Shown: positions 49,110 through 59,501 of the stretch, in pieces | Layout of the letters: each line of letters begins with the position of its first letter | Position numbering within the stretch: position 1 is the first letter of the stretch | Origin: Paracoccaceae bacterium | GTDB lineage: Bacteria > Pseudomonadota > Alphaproteobacteria > Rhodobacterales > Rhodobacteraceae | Assembly: GCA_027486345.1 (NCBI GenBank) | Contig: JAIXPH010000028.1 | Span: 1-64,000, forward strand | DNA: 64,000 nucleotides | Reading direction: 5' to 3' | Notes under the pieces: generated by a model | The model's database searches: none | Seen by the model: only the letters and a program-made list of their open reading frames with translations | Told to the model about the DNA's origin: nothing | Made by a program: the position numbers and the translations under genes

Positions 49110-50338
49110 AGATCCTTCTGATCCACCAGAACTTTCCCGGCCAGTTCCTGCACCTTGCCCCTGCCCTTGCCGCGCGCGGGCATGAGGTGCTGGCGCTGAC
49201 CGACAAGAACAACAATCGTACCGCTCCGGTGCCGGTGATGCGCTACGACCACAAGGCGCAGGTGGTGGACCCCGGCCAATGCCGCTTGGGGCGCAATTAC
49301 ACTCAGATGTCAGATCGCGGCGTCACGGTGGCCCGCGCCTGCCTGCGCTGGCGCGAGGACAAGGGCTATGTCCCCGACGTGATCTTCGGCCATTCGGGTT
49401 GGGGCGAGACGCTGTTCCTCAAAGAGGTCTGGCCCGAGGCGAAACTGCTGGTCTATGCCGAATTCTACTACAAGGGGCGGGGCGCGGATGTGGGCTTTGA
49501 CCCTGAGTTCTCGCCCCGCAGCTTTGATCAGGTCTTGATCGCGCAGGGGCGCACGGCGCATCTGGGGCAATCGCTGCTGCACGCCGATGCCGGGCTGTCG
49601 CCCACGGAATGGCAGGCCAGCACCTATCCACCCGCGCTGCGCCGGAACATCGAGGTGATCTTTGACGGCGTGGAAACGGAACGGTTGAAGCCCGACCCGC
49701 AAGCCTCTGTCACCCTGCCCGATGGCCGGGTGATCCGCGCCGGGGATGAGGTGCTGACCTTCGTCAACCGCAATCTGGAACCCTATCGCGGCTATCATAC
49801 CTTCATGCGGGCCTTGCCCGAGGTGATGGCGGCCAGGCCAAAGGCGCAGGTGGTGATCGTCGGCGGGGATGACGTCAGCTACGGCCAGCCGCCGAAAGAG
49901 GGCAAGTGGAAGGAAATCTTCCTGTCCGAGGTTCGGGACCGTCTGGACCTCAGCCGTGTGCATTTCATGGGCAAAGTGCCCTATCCGACCTTCGTCAGCC
50001 TGATGCAGGTCAGCCGGGTGCATGCCTATCTGACCTATCCCTTCGTGCTGTCATGGTCGATGATGGAATCGATGGGGACAGGGGCGCTGGTGGTGGGGTC
50101 CGACACCGCCCCGGTGCGCGAAGTGATCCGGCATGGCGAGAACGGGCTGCTGGTGGACTTCTTTGACGTCCCCGCATGGTCGCGCACCCTGACCGAGGCG
50201 TTGGCCCATCCCGAACGCTTCACCGCCCTGCGGCAGGCCGCGCGGAAAACGGTGCTGGAGCGGTATGACCTGAAATCGGTCTGCTTGCCGCGCATGGTGG
50301 ATTGGGTGGAAAGTTTCGGCCCGAAACAGGTGGCCTGA
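49106..50338 (+). CDS. Glycosyltransferase family 4-like protein
   Basis: '[28 protein letters not shown]', 'FVNRNLEPYRGYHTFMRALP', 'MGTGALVVGSDTAPVREVIRHGENGLLVDFFD'; ATGA overlap with yejF. Confidence 0.82.
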   Translation: MKILLIHQNFPGQFLHLAPALAARGHEVLALTDKNNNRTAPVPVMRYDHKAQVVDPGQCRLGRNYTQMSDRGVTVARACLRWREDKGYVPDVIFGHSGWGETLFLKEVWPEAKLLVYAEFYYKGRGADVGFDPEFSPRSFDQVLIAQGRTAHLGQSLLHADAGLSPTEWQASTYPPALRRNIEVIFDGVETERLKPDPQASVTLPDGRVIRAGDEVLTFVNRNLEPYRGYHTFMRALPEVMAARPKAQVVIVGGDDVSYGQPPKEGKWKEIFLSEVRDRLDLSRVHFMGKVPYPTFVSLMQVSRVHAYLTYPFVLSWSMMESMGTGALVVGSDTAPVREVIRHGENGLLVDFFDVPAWSRTLTEALAHPERFTALRQAARKTVLERYDLKSVCLPRMVDWVESFGPKQVA

Positions 50339-50399
50339 CGGTTTTCCTGCAAAGACCCCGGGCCCAGCCATCGGGCCTGACGTTTTGCAGGAAGACCGT
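50338..50399. terminator. Bidirectional hairpin between convergent glycosyltransferase and hemN
   Basis: ACGGttTTCCTGCAAA...TTTGCAGGAAgaCCGT with inner GGCCC/GGGCC arms. Confidence 0.6.
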
Positions 50400-50406
50400 G
50401 GGCTTG

Positions 50407-51762
50407 CTACACCGCCGCCGAATGCTGCGCCTTGGTCTGGTCATAGGCGTCAAAGGCCCGCGCCACCATCCGCGCCAAGGGTCGGCCCTGTGGCAGGATC
50501 AGGAAGGCCTCGTCCGTCACCGCGACCATGCCGGGGAAAGCCGCCGCCGCCGTGGCGAAGAGGTGATCCAGCCGGGATGGGCTGGTGCCATAGTCGCGCA
50601 GCAATTCGGCCCGCTCCACACGGAAATCGCACATCAGCGCCTCGATGATGCGGCCGCGCAGCAGGTCTTCACCGCTGAAGACATGCCCGCGATGGGTCGA
50701 GAAGCGCCCGTCCCGCACCGCCTTGGTGTGATCCGACGTGCCGCTTGCGTTCTGCGCGTACCCTTGCGGAAAGCGCGAGATGGACGACGCGCCAAGACCG
50801 ACCAGAACCGGCGCGGTATCGTCGGTGTAACCTTGGAAGTTGCGGCGCAGGGTGCCGTTGCGCGCGGCCACGGCCATGCCGTCTTCGGGTCGGGCGAAAT
50901 GGTCGATGCCGATCTCCTGATAGCCGTCCCATGTGAACAGATCGCGCGCGGTTTCGAACAGGCGCAGGCGCTCTTCGGGCGTGGGCATGGCGTCCGAGGG
51001 GATCATCTGCTGGCGGCGGCTCATCCACGGCACATGGGCATAGCCGTAAAGTGCCACCCGGTCGGGCGACAATGTCAGCAGTTTCTGCACCGAATCCGCG
51101 ATGCGGGCGCGGGTCTGGTGCGGCAGGCCATAAAGGATGTCGGCATTCAGGCTGCGCACGCCCCGGTCGCGGATCATGTCGGCGACCTGTTTGGTCAGCT
51201 CGTAACTCTGGTCGCGGCCGATGGTCTTTTGAATCTCGGGGTCGAAATCCTGCACCCCGATGGAGGCGCGGTTCATCCCGGCGGCGGCCAGTGCGTCAAG
51301 ACGGGCTGCGTCAATCTCGTTCGGGTCGATCTCGACCGAGAACTCCGCACCCTCGCCCATCGGCACGGCGTCAAAGATCGTGTCGGCCAGATCGCGCATC
51401 ATGTCGGCGGGCAAGAGCGTGGGCGTCCCGCCGCCCCAATGCAGGCGCGACAGTTTGACACCCGGCGCCAGCCGCGCCTTCAACAGCGCGATTTCCGCCT
51501 TCAGCGTCAAGGCATAGGCGCGGACGGGTTCCTCCGAGGAGGTGCCCTGCGTGCGACAGGCGCAGAACCAGCACAATCGCCGGCAAAACGGCACATGCAG
51601 GTACAGCGAGATGGAGGACCCCGCTGGGATCGCGCTGATCCAGTCGGAGAAAAGCCCGCTGTCCACTGACGCGCCGAACTGCGGGGCCGTGGGGTACGAA
51701 GTGTACCGAGGCACCCGCGCGTCAAAAAGACCGAGCCGCATGAGTTGCGATTCCTGTGTCAT
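50407..51762 (-). CDS. hemN: Oxygen-independent coproporphyrinogen III oxidase/dehydrogenase
   Basis: 'VPRYTSYPTAPQFG', 'YLHVPFCRRLCWFCACRT', 'HWGGGTPTLLPADMM'. Confidence 0.93.
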   Translation of the reverse strand: MTQESQLMRLGLFDARVPRYTSYPTAPQFGASVDSGLFSDWISAIPAGSSISLYLHVPFCRRLCWFCACRTQGTSSEEPVRAYALTLKAEIALLKARLAPGVKLSRLHWGGGTPTLLPADMMRDLADTIFDAVPMGEGAEFSVEIDPNEIDAARLDALAAAGMNRASIGVQDFDPEIQKTIGRDQSYELTKQVADMIRDRGVRSLNADILYGLPHQTRARIADSVQKLLTLSPDRVALYGYAHVPWMSRRQQMIPSDAMPTPEERLRLFETARDLFTWDGYQEIGIDHFARPEDGMAVAARNGTLRRNFQGYTDDTAPVLVGLGASSISRFPQGYAQNASGTSDHTKAVRDGRFSTHRGHVFSGEDLLRGRIIEALMCDFRVERAELLRDYGTSPSRLDHLFATAAAAFPGMVAVTDEAFLILPQGRPLARMVARAFDAYDQTKAQHSAAV

Positions 51763-51795
51763 CCCTATACCTTAGGCTGGATAGGGTTCTGCGCT

Positions 51796-51809
51796 TTGAC
51801 CTACATCAA
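51796..51809. promoter_or_regulatory. FNR box between hemN and fnrL
   Basis: TTGACctacATCAA. Confidence 0.8.
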
Positions 51810-51823
51810 ACTGAAAGACCATT

Positions 51824-52570
51824 ATGAACACTCCCGATGTCTTGAATGTCGGTCATGATTGCGGCGCTTGCCCCATCCGCCATAGGGCAGTCTGCGCCAG
51901 GTGCGAGGCGGATGAGCTGCAAAAGCTGGAACAGATCAAGTATTACCGCAGCTATCAGGCGGGACAGACGGTGATCTGGTCAGGCGACAAGATGGACTTC
52001 GTGGCCTCGGTCGTCACGGGGATCGCCACCCTGACCCAGACGATGGAGGACGGGCGTCGCCAGATGGTCGGCCTGTTGCTGCCGTCGGATTTCGTCGGGC
52101 GTCCGGGGCGGCAGGCGGCGGCCTATGATGTCACCGCCACCACCGATCTGGTGATGTGCTGTTTCCGCAAGAAGCCGTTCGAAGAGATGATGTCCAAGAC
52201 GCCGCATATCGCGCAGCGCCTGCTTGAGATGACGCTGGACGAACTCGACGCCGCACGGGAGTGGATGCTTTTGCTCGGGCGCAAGACGGCACGGGAAAAG
52301 ATCGCCTCGCTACTGGCGATCATCGCGCGGCGCGATGCCCATCTGAACCTGAAGGCGGCGCAGGGCAGCATCGTGTTTGACCTGCCGCTCACGCGGGAGG
52401 AGATGGCGGATTATCTGGGCCTGACCTTGGAAACCGTCAGCCGTCAGGTCTCGGCGCTCAAGCGCGATGGCGTCATCGCGCTGGAGGGCAAGCGCCACAT
52501 CGTCGTGCCGGATTTCGACCGTCTGCTGGAAGAGACGGGCGACGATTCCGACGGCGGGATGCTGGTCTGA
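51824..52570 (+). CDS. fnrL: FNR-type Fe-S transcriptional regulator (FnrL)
   Basis: N-terminal 'CGACPIRHRAVCARC', cNMP-binding fold, HTH 'TREEMADYLGLTLETVSRQVSALKRDGVI'. Confidence 0.93.
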   Translation: MNTPDVLNVGHDCGACPIRHRAVCARCEADELQKLEQIKYYRSYQAGQTVIWSGDKMDFVASVVTGIATLTQTMEDGRRQMVGLLLPSDFVGRPGRQAAAYDVTATTDLVMCCFRKKPFEEMMSKTPHIAQRLLEMTLDELDAAREWMLLLGRKTAREKIASLLAIIARRDAHLNLKAAQGSIVFDLPLTREEMADYLGLTLETVSRQVSALKRDGVIALEGKRHIVVPDFDRLLEETGDDSDGGMLV

Positions 52571-52610
52571 CGCTTGATCGGGGCCGCGCGACAGGCTATC
52601 GCTGCCGCCC

Positions 52611-52970
52611 ATGTCCATCCGGCCGCCCTTGATGTTCCGTCTTGCCCTGATGCTGGCGCTGAGCTTCGCGCTGGTCGGCGTCGGCTTTGCCCATCGCGTG
52701 CCGCATCCGGATGACGCCGGAAAGGTCGCATTCCTGATGGCAGGCGGCACCCTGGGCGATGTCTGCCATGATGGTGGCGACGACGGCGCGGCCAAGGGCG
52801 ATTGCCCCGCCTGTCACCTGCAAGCGGCCATGATGCTGCCGGACAGCACGCCGTCGATTCGCCAAGCCGATCTGGTCTTTGTGGCCAAGGTCGTCGCCCC
52901 CCGCGAAAGCCGCGCGGCGCGAAGGGTGCGGGACCCGGCACGGGGATTGCGCGCGCCACCTGTCGCCTGA
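52611..52970 (+). CDS. DUF2946-like small protein
   Basis: N-terminal hydrophobic segment and 'GDCPACHLQAAMMLP'. Confidence 0.55.
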   Translation: MSIRPPLMFRLALMLALSFALVGVGFAHRVPHPDDAGKVAFLMAGGTLGDVCHDGGDDGAAKGDCPACHLQAAMMLPDSTPSIRQADLVFVAKVVAPRESRAARRVRDPARGLRAPPVA

Positions 52971-53096
52971 CGCATCGCCGCGAGGCGGGCTCTCTTCGGC
53001 CCGTCTTGTCGCGGCCCTGACCGTCACGACAGGCCGGCAGGCGCAGCACAGGCCGCGCCCTGACCGGCTCCCCTGATCTTTTCCCATGAGACACCT

Positions 53097-54497
53097 ATGA
53101 CTGATCTTCCCCTTTCCGCCCCCGAGGCGGGCCGGATCAACCGGCTGTATTTCGCTGTCTGGCGCTGGCATTTCTACGCCGGGCTTTACGTCATCCCCTT
53201 CCTCTTGATGCTGGCGGTGACCGGGTTCTTCATGATGCTGCTGACCACCGTTGCCCCGGAATATGGTGACAGAATGGTCGTTCCCGCGGCCGATGTCGCC
53301 TTGCCCTTGGCCGACCAACAGGCCGCGGCGATGGCTGCCGTTCCGGGTGCGACTGGCATGGCCGAATACATCGCGCCCTACAGCGCGGCAAATCCCGCCC
53401 TGTTCAACGTGCAGGCCGTGGACAATGCAGTGATCGTCGCGCTCAACCCCTACACAGGTGAGGTATTGCGCCAGACCCCGGATGGCGGGACGTGGAACGT
53501 CTGGTTGGAAAAGATCCATGGCACGCTGCTGATCGGCGACCTTGGCGACCGGTTGGTCGAGATCGCCGCCTCGCTGGGGCTGCTTCTGGTGGCGACGGGC
53601 CTGTATCTCGTCTGGCCACGCGAGGCCGGAAGCCTGCGCGCGATGTTCGTGCCGCGTCTGGCGGCCAAAGGGCGGGCGTTGTGGAAATCGCTGCATCAGG
53701 TGGTGGGGACATGGATGTCGGTGATCCTCGTGCTGTTCCTGATTACGGGTCTGGCCTGGGCCGGGATCTGGGGAGAGCGTTTCGTGCAGGCGTGGAACAC
53801 CTTCCCGGCCGAGAAATACGGCGCGCCCCTGTCGGACAAGACCCATGCCAGCCTGAACGGCGCGGGCGAGAAAGAGGTTCCCTGGGGACTGGAACAGACA
53901 CCACTGCCCGCCTCAGGCTCCGCCGCCGGGATGGCGGTGCTGCCGCCCGGCACGGTGCTGGACCTGACGGCGATGGCCGGTCTGGCGCGCACGCTGGGTA
54001 TGGAAGGGCGGTTTCGTGTGAGTTTTCCGCAAGGCGAAACCGGGGTCTGGACCTTGGGTCAGAATTCCATGAGCTATGACAGCCCCGACCCGACCGCAGA
54101 CCGCACGGTGCATGTGGATCAGTACAGTGGCAAGGTGCTGGCCGATGTGCGCTATGCCGATTACGCGGTGGGGGCCAAGGCGATGGCCGTGGGCATCGCC
54201 CTGCATGAAGGCCAGATGGGCCTTTGGAATTTGCTGGTGAACGGGGTGTTCTGCCTTGGGGTGATCTTCACCTGTGTGTCGGGCGTGGTGCTGTGGTGGA
54301 AGCGCCGACCGGCTGGGGCATTCCGTCTGGCCGCGCCGCCGGTGCCCACCGGTGTGCCACTGGCGCGGGGCGTGGTGCTGATCGCGGTGGCGCTGTCGAT
54401 GCTTTTCCCGATGCTCGGGCTGACACTTCTGGCCGTTCTGGTGGTGGACCTGGTGCTTCTGTCGGCGGTGCCATCCTTGAAGCGGATTGTGGGCTGA
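53097..54497 (+). CDS. PepSY-associated TM protein
   Basis: 'FAVWRWHFYAGLYVIPFLLMLAVTGFFMM', 'SLHQVVGTWMSVILVLFLITGLAWAGIWG', four TM helices. Confidence 0.9.
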   Translation: MTDLPLSAPEAGRINRLYFAVWRWHFYAGLYVIPFLLMLAVTGFFMMLLTTVAPEYGDRMVVPAADVALPLADQQAAAMAAVPGATGMAEYIAPYSAANPALFNVQAVDNAVIVALNPYTGEVLRQTPDGGTWNVWLEKIHGTLLIGDLGDRLVEIAASLGLLLVATGLYLVWPREAGSLRAMFVPRLAAKGRALWKSLHQVVGTWMSVILVLFLITGLAWAGIWGERFVQAWNTFPAEKYGAPLSDKTHASLNGAGEKEVPWGLEQTPLPASGSAAGMAVLPPGTVLDLTAMAGLARTLGMEGRFRVSFPQGETGVWTLGQNSMSYDSPDPTADRTVHVDQYSGKVLADVRYADYAVGAKAMAVGIALHEGQMGLWNLLVNGVFCLGVIFTCVSGVVLWWKRRPAGAFRLAAPPVPTGVPLARGVVLIAVALSMLFPMLGLTLLAVLVVDLVLLSAVPSLKRIVG

Positions 54498-54519
54498 GGG
54501 GGCTGCCCCCTCACCCTGA

Positions 54520-54543
54520 CCCTCTCCCCCGTGGGGGAGAGGG
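54520..54543. terminator. Bidirectional hairpin between convergent PepSY and uspA genes
   Basis: CCCTCTCCCCC-gt-GGGGGAGAGGG perfect 11-bp arms. Confidence 0.65.
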
Positions 54544-54570
54544 GAGGCCCTGTCCTGACAAGGCGGTCGG

Positions 54571-55416
54571 TCAATGCGCGAGGAAGACCGGCACCTCGGC
54601 CTGTTCCAGCATGTTGCGCGTGGCCCCGCCGAGGATCGCCTCGCGGAAGCGGGAATGGCCGTAGGCCCCCATCACCAACAGGTCGGCATCCAGATCGCGC
54701 ACCTGCCGGGCAAGGACGTCCGACACGCGGGGTAGCGATTTGGCCAGAACCGACACTTCGGCCTTCACCCCGTGGCGGACCAGCATCTGGCAGAGCAGCC
54801 CGCCGGGATCGGACCGTTCCGGCCCATGGGCGGGCGGATCGATCACGGTGATGATCACGGCATCGGCCTGTTTCAGCAGCGGCAAGGCGCGGCGCGTGGC
54901 TGTCATCGCCTCGGCGCTCTGGTTCCAGGCCAGAACGATGCGGCGCGGACGGTCGGCGTCGCCCACGCCCGCATCGGGCACCACGACCACCGGGGCACGG
55001 CCGTCAAACATCGCCGCTTCGATCACGGCCTCTGCCTCGGCGCCCTGACCCTTGGCATAGGGGCGGGGCAGCACCACCAGATCGGCAAAGCGCGCGCGTT
55101 GGGCCACAAGTTCGGTCACGCTGCCCAGTTGCGCGACGACCGCCTCTATCGACCAGCGAAGGCTGGGGAACTGTTCGGTCAGGGCGGCCTTGCAGGCGGT
55201 TTCCACGGCGCGCGCGTCCTGTTCGCTGCGGTCGAGCGCGGCTTGCAGGACGACGGCCCCGGTTCCCACGTAGGAATAGCCCAGTTGCGTGCGGTCCACC
55301 CCGAGCGCGAGGACGTCCAGATGGGCGTCATGGGCCAGCGCAAGGCGGCTGGCGGCGGTGATCGTGGCCTCGGCCTGCGCGGCATCGGTCACGACGGTAA
55401 GCAGGGTCTTGAACAT
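54571..55416 (-). CDS. Universal stress protein (tandem UspA-like)
   Basis: 'MFKTLLTVVTDAAQAEATITAASRLALAHDAHLDVLALGV', C-terminal 'DADLLVMGAYGHSRFREAILGGATRNMLEQAEVPVFLAH'. Confidence 0.9.
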   Translation of the reverse strand: MFKTLLTVVTDAAQAEATITAASRLALAHDAHLDVLALGVDRTQLGYSYVGTGAVVLQAALDRSEQDARAVETACKAALTEQFPSLRWSIEAVVAQLGSVTELVAQRARFADLVVLPRPYAKGQGAEAEAVIEAAMFDGRAPVVVVPDAGVGDADRPRRIVLAWNQSAEAMTATRRALPLLKQADAVIITVIDPPAHGPERSDPGGLLCQMLVRHGVKAEVSVLAKSLPRVSDVLARQVRDLDADLLVMGAYGHSRFREAILGGATRNMLEQAEVPVFLAH

Positions 55417-55475
55417 GGCAGCGTCCTTTCGGCTGTGCATGCCCTGCATCATCCGCCCCTTCCGCGCGGGCTGCA

Positions 55476-55489
55476 TTGACCTCAATCAA
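55476..55489. promoter_or_regulatory. FNR box, uspA side
   Basis: TTGACctcaATCAA. Confidence 0.8.
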
Positions 55490-55530
55490 ACCGGGCCCCT
55501 CGTGGCGACTGCACGATCCCGTGACCGGTG

Positions 55531-55544
55531 TTGACATGGATCAA
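55531..55544. promoter_or_regulatory. FNR box, ccoN side
   Basis: TTGACatggATCAA. Confidence 0.85.
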
Positions 55545-55648
55545 GGCGGCATCGCCGCCCGTGCCGCAAAAGCGGACCAGTCGCAAAGCGCCCGCAGTCC
55601 CCGCGATTCCCGGGGGCCGCAGGACAAGAGACGAAGGGACATAAGACG

Positions 55649-57250
55649 ATGTGGGATTACGTGAAACTGGTTGTGCTGGGAGTGGTCGCCCTCTTTGGCG
55701 CCATCGCAGCCAACTACGCGCACGATTTGGCCTATCAGGTCAACGCGCTCGTGGTGATGCTGGCCGCCGGTGTGACGTTCCTCTGGACCATCCGCACGAT
55801 GGGAGAGCCGAGGACCGTCAACGCCAATGAATACATGGATGGCGTCGTGCGCGCCGGGGTGATCGCAACCTCTTTCTGGGGTGTTGTCGGGTTCCTCGTC
55901 GGCGTGGTGATCGCCTTCCAGCTTGCCTTTCCGGCGCTCAATCTGGGCAATGTGACCGAAGGCGTGCTGAACTTCGGGCGGCTGCGGCCCCTGCACACAA
56001 GTGCGGTGATCTTCGCCTTTGGCGGCAACGCGCTGATCATGAGCGCCTTCTACATCGTCCAGCGCACCTGCGCGACGCGGCTGTGGGGCGGCAATTTGGC
56101 GTGGTTCGTGTTCTGGGGCTGGCAGGTGATGATCGTGCTGGCTGCGACCTCCTATGTTCTGGGGGGCACGCAGGGCAAGGAATACGCCGAGACGGTGTGG
56201 TACATCGACTGGTGGATCGCCATCGTCTGGGTCGCCTTCCTGTTCGTGTTCATGGGCACGCTGATCAAGCGCAAGGAGCCCCACATCTACGTGGCGAACT
56301 GGTTCCTGCTGTCGATGATCCTGACCGTGGCGATGCTGCACATCGGCAACAACCTGCAAATCCCGGTGTCGATCTGGGGCTCGCTGTCGGTGCCGCTGTT
56401 TTCGGGCGTGCAGGATGCCATGGTGCAATGGTGGTATGGCCACAACGCCGTGGGCTTCTTCCTGACCGCCGGTTTCCTTGGCATGATGTATTATTTCGTG
56501 CCCAAGCAGGCCGAGCGTCCGGTCTACAGCTACAAGCTGTCGATCATCCACTTCTGGGCGCTGATCTTCCTTTATATCTGGGCCGGTCCGCACCACCTGC
56601 ATTACACCGCGCTGCCGGATTGGGCCGCGACGCTGGGCATGGTGTTTTCGGTGATGCTGTGGATGCCGTCCTGGGGTGGCATGATCAACGGGCTGATGAC
56701 GCTGTCGGGCGCCTGGGACAAGCTGCGCACCGATCCGATCATCCGCATGATGGTGGTGTCGATCGGCTTTTACGGCATGTCCACCTTTGAAGGTCCGATG
56801 ATGTCGATCAAGGCGGTCAACAGCCTGTCGCATTACACCGACTGGACCATCGGCCACGTGCACTCGGGTGCCCTTGGCTGGAACGGGATGATCACCTTTG
56901 GCGCGCTCTACTTCCTGACGCCGCGGCTGTGGAACCGCGATGGCCTCTATTCGCTGCGTCTGGTAAGCTGGCACTTCTGGCTCGCGACCATCGGGATCGT
57001 GCTCTACGCCTCGGCGATGTGGGTGACGGGGATCATGGAGGGCCTGATGTGGCGCGAAGTGGATGCCAACGGCTTCCTCGTGAACGCCTTTGCCGACACG
57101 GTGGCCGCGAAATACCCGATGTATGTGGTGCGCGGATTGGGTGGGGTGATGTTCCTCGCCGGGTCGCTCATCATGGTCTACAACCTTTGGATGACCGTCC
57201 GCGCCCAGCCTGAAAAGGCCGGGGCCGGTGCGGCTGTCCCTGCTGAATGA
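55649..57250 (+). CDS. ccoN: cbb3-type cytochrome c oxidase subunit I
   Basis: '[11 protein letters not shown]'-type core TM, '[61 protein letters not shown]'. Confidence 0.97.
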   Translation: MWDYVKLVVLGVVALFGAIAANYAHDLAYQVNALVVMLAAGVTFLWTIRTMGEPRTVNANEYMDGVVRAGVIATSFWGVVGFLVGVVIAFQLAFPALNLGNVTEGVLNFGRLRPLHTSAVIFAFGGNALIMSAFYIVQRTCATRLWGGNLAWFVFWGWQVMIVLAATSYVLGGTQGKEYAETVWYIDWWIAIVWVAFLFVFMGTLIKRKEPHIYVANWFLLSMILTVAMLHIGNNLQIPVSIWGSLSVPLFSGVQDAMVQWWYGHNAVGFFLTAGFLGMMYYFVPKQAERPVYSYKLSIIHFWALIFLYIWAGPHHLHYTALPDWAATLGMVFSVMLWMPSWGGMINGLMTLSGAWDKLRTDPIIRMMVVSIGFYGMSTFEGPMMSIKAVNSLSHYTDWTIGHVHSGALGWNGMITFGALYFLTPRLWNRDGLYSLRLVSWHFWLATIGIVLYASAMWVTGIMEGLMWREVDANGFLVNAFADTVAAKYPMYVVRGLGGVMFLAGSLIMVYNLWMTVRAQPEKAGAGAAVPAE

Positions 57251-57265
57251 TCGGAGGCGGGGAAA

Positions 57266-57991
57266 ATGGCTTTTCTTGACAAGCACAAGGCAATCGAAAC
57301 CCACGCGACCTTGCTGATGGTCCTGTCGCTTCTGGTGGTGACCATCGGCGGGATCGTCCAGATCGTGCCGCTGTTCTATCTGGAGAACACGATCGAGAAC
57401 GTCGAAGGCGTGCGCCCCTATACACCCTTGGAGTTGGCGGGGCGCGACATCTACATCCGCGAGGGCTGCTACGTCTGCCACAGCCAGATGATCCGCCCCA
57501 TGCGGGACGAGGTCGAACGCTACGGCCATTACTCCTTGGCCGCGGAGTCGAAGTATGACCACCCGTTCCAATGGGGGTCCAAGCGCACCGGGCCGGATCT
57601 GGCGCGGGTGGGCGGCAAGTATTCCGACGCGTGGCATGTGGATCACCTGATGAACCCGCAGGCTGTCGTGCCGGAATCGGTGATGCCGAAGTACGACTTC
57701 CTGATGAACAACGTGATCGACGCCAAGTATATCGGCGATGAGATGGCGACGCATCGGATGGTCGGCGTTCCCTACACGGACGACATGATGGCCAATGCGG
57801 CGGCCGATTTTGCCGCGCAGGCCGATCCGAACAGCGACTATGCCGGTCTGCAAGAGCGCTATTCCAAGACCAACGTCTCCAACTTCGACGGTCAGGCCGA
57901 ATTGACCGAGATGGATGCGCTGGTGGCCTATCTGCAAGTCCTTGGCACGATGGTCGATTTCTCGACCTTCACGCCGGACGCGAGCCGGTAA
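57266..57991 (+). CDS. ccoO: cbb3-type cytochrome c oxidase subunit II
   Basis: '[26 protein letters not shown]', '[23 protein letters not shown]'. Confidence 0.97.
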   Translation: MAFLDKHKAIETHATLLMVLSLLVVTIGGIVQIVPLFYLENTIENVEGVRPYTPLELAGRDIYIREGCYVCHSQMIRPMRDEVERYGHYSLAAESKYDHPFQWGSKRTGPDLARVGGKYSDAWHVDHLMNPQAVVPESVMPKYDFLMNNVIDAKYIGDEMATHRMVGVPYTDDMMANAAADFAAQADPNSDYAGLQERYSKTNVSNFDGQAELTEMDALVAYLQVLGTMVDFSTFTPDASR

Positions 57992-58003
57992 GGGGGCAGG
58001 ATC

Positions 58004-58186
58004 ATGGAAACCTATACCCTGCTCCGCCACTTCGCCGACAGTTGGGCGCTTGTCCTGCTCACGGCAGTGTTTCTGGGGGTGATCGTCTGGGCCCTGCGCC
58101 CCGGCAGCCGCCCCCTGCATGACGAGGCCGCGCGGTCGATCTTCCGCGACGACACCAAACCGGCAGCCAGCCAGAAGGAGGCCTGA
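58004..58186 (+). CDS. ccoQ: cbb3-type oxidase subunit CcoQ
   Basis: Short single-TM protein between ccoO and ccoP. Confidence 0.9.
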   Translation: METYTLLRHFADSWALVLLTAVFLGVIVWALRPGSRPLHDEAARSIFRDDTKPAASQKEA

Positions 58187-58189
58187 GCC

Positions 58190-59071
58190 ATGTGCGCCAA
58201 GAAAGTGACCAAGGCCGCGCCCGGTCAGGTCAGCACGACCGGCCATGAATGGGACGGCATCGAAGAGTTGAACAACCCCCTGCCGCGTTGGTGGGTCTGG
58301 GTGTTCTACGCCACCATCGTCTGGGCCATCGGCTATACCATCGCCTATCCGGCATGGCCGCTGATCAAGGGGGCGACGCCCGGGCTTCTGGGATCATCGA
58401 CCCGTGCGGATGTGCAGGCCGAGATCGACAGCTTCGACGCCAAGAACGCCGACATCAAGGCCAAGCTGGTGGCGGCACCGCTGGATGCGATCACCACGAC
58501 GCCGGAACTGATGGCCTATGCCGAACCGGCCGGAGCCGCAGTGTTCCGCACCAATTGCGCGCAGTGCCATGGCGCGGGGGCGGCGGGTGTGGTCGGCAAG
58601 GGCTATCCGAACCTTCTGGACAATGACTGGCTGTGGGGCGGCACCATCGACGACATCCACACCACCATCACACATGGCATCCGCAACACTACCGATCCGG
58701 ACGCCCGCTATTCCGAGATGCCGAAATTCGGCGTGGACGGGTTGCTGGAACCGGCGCAGATCGAAGCGGTGGTGGAACATGTGCTGGCCATCTCGGGCCA
58801 GGACCATGACGCGGCGCTGGCGACCGAAGGCGCGACGGTGTTCGCCGAAAACTGCGTCGCCTGCCATGGCGAGGCCGGGCAGGGCGACCGCACCCAAGGG
58901 GCGCCGACGCTGACGGATGCGATCTGGCTCTATGGTGGGGATCGTGCCGCGATCAAGACCACGGTCACTTACGCCCGCTTCGGCGTGATGCCGCCTTGGA
59001 CGGGCCGACTGACCGAGGACGAAATCCGCTCGGTCGCCGCCTATGTCCATTCGCGCGGCGGCGGCGAGTGA
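58190..59071 (+). CDS. ccoP: cbb3-type oxidase diheme subunit III
   Basis: '[39 protein letters not shown]', heme motifs 'CAQCH' and 'CVACH'. Confidence 0.97.
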   Translation: MCAKKVTKAAPGQVSTTGHEWDGIEELNNPLPRWWVWVFYATIVWAIGYTIAYPAWPLIKGATPGLLGSSTRADVQAEIDSFDAKNADIKAKLVAAPLDAITTTPELMAYAEPAGAAVFRTNCAQCHGAGAAGVVGKGYPNLLDNDWLWGGTIDDIHTTITHGIRNTTDPDARYSEMPKFGVDGLLEPAQIEAVVEHVLAISGQDHDAALATEGATVFAENCVACHGEAGQGDRTQGAPTLTDAIWLYGGDRAAIKTTVTYARFGVMPPWTGRLTEDEIRSVAAYVHSRGGGE

Positions 59072-59170
59072 TCCCGGTGTTCCCGGTCGGGTCCGCCTGA
59101 CCGGGTTCGGTGCCGGCGCCCCACCTGTTCGCGCGTTTCCTGGGGGTGCCGGCACTTTCCTTAACGGCTT

Positions 59171-59191
59171 GGGGGGCGTTCGCCCCCCTTT
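59171..59191 (+). terminator. Hairpin after ccoNOQP
   Basis: GGGGGGCG-tt-CGCCCCCC followed by ttt. Confidence 0.65.
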
Positions 59192-59270
59192 CCATTTCCG
59201 TCCGGCGCTTGACCCCGGCGCTTGAAAGTCAGCCTAAAATTAGCTAAGTTGACTAACCTGTGAGGCTGCC

Positions 59271-59501
59271 ATGCAATACACCGTCCACACCGCTAAAACC
59301 CAATTGTCCAAACTGATAGAGGCCGCTTTGGCGGGCGAAGAGGTGGTGATCGCGCGCGGCTCTCGCCCGGCAGTGCGTCTGGTGCCCATCGCGCAATCGG
59401 GCTTCCGACTGGGACTGCTGGCGGGTCAGGTGGGAACGCCGCCTGATTTCCTTGCCCCCTTGTCGGAACAGGAACTGGAGGATTGGGAAGGACGGGAATG
59501 A
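59271..59501 (+). CDS. Phd/YefM-type antitoxin
   Basis: 'MQYTVHTAKTQLSKLIEAALAGEEVVIARGSRPAVRLVPI'. Confidence 0.9.
   Translation: MQYTVHTAKTQLSKLIEAALAGEEVVIARGSRPAVRLVPIAQSGFRLGLLAGQVGTPPDFLAPLSEQELEDWEGRE

Noticed and set aside
55541-58246. 901-aa minus-strand ORF opposite ccoNOQ
   Set aside because: Antisense to unmistakable ccoN/ccoO; His/Arg/Gly-rich translation typical of high-GC shadow ORFs
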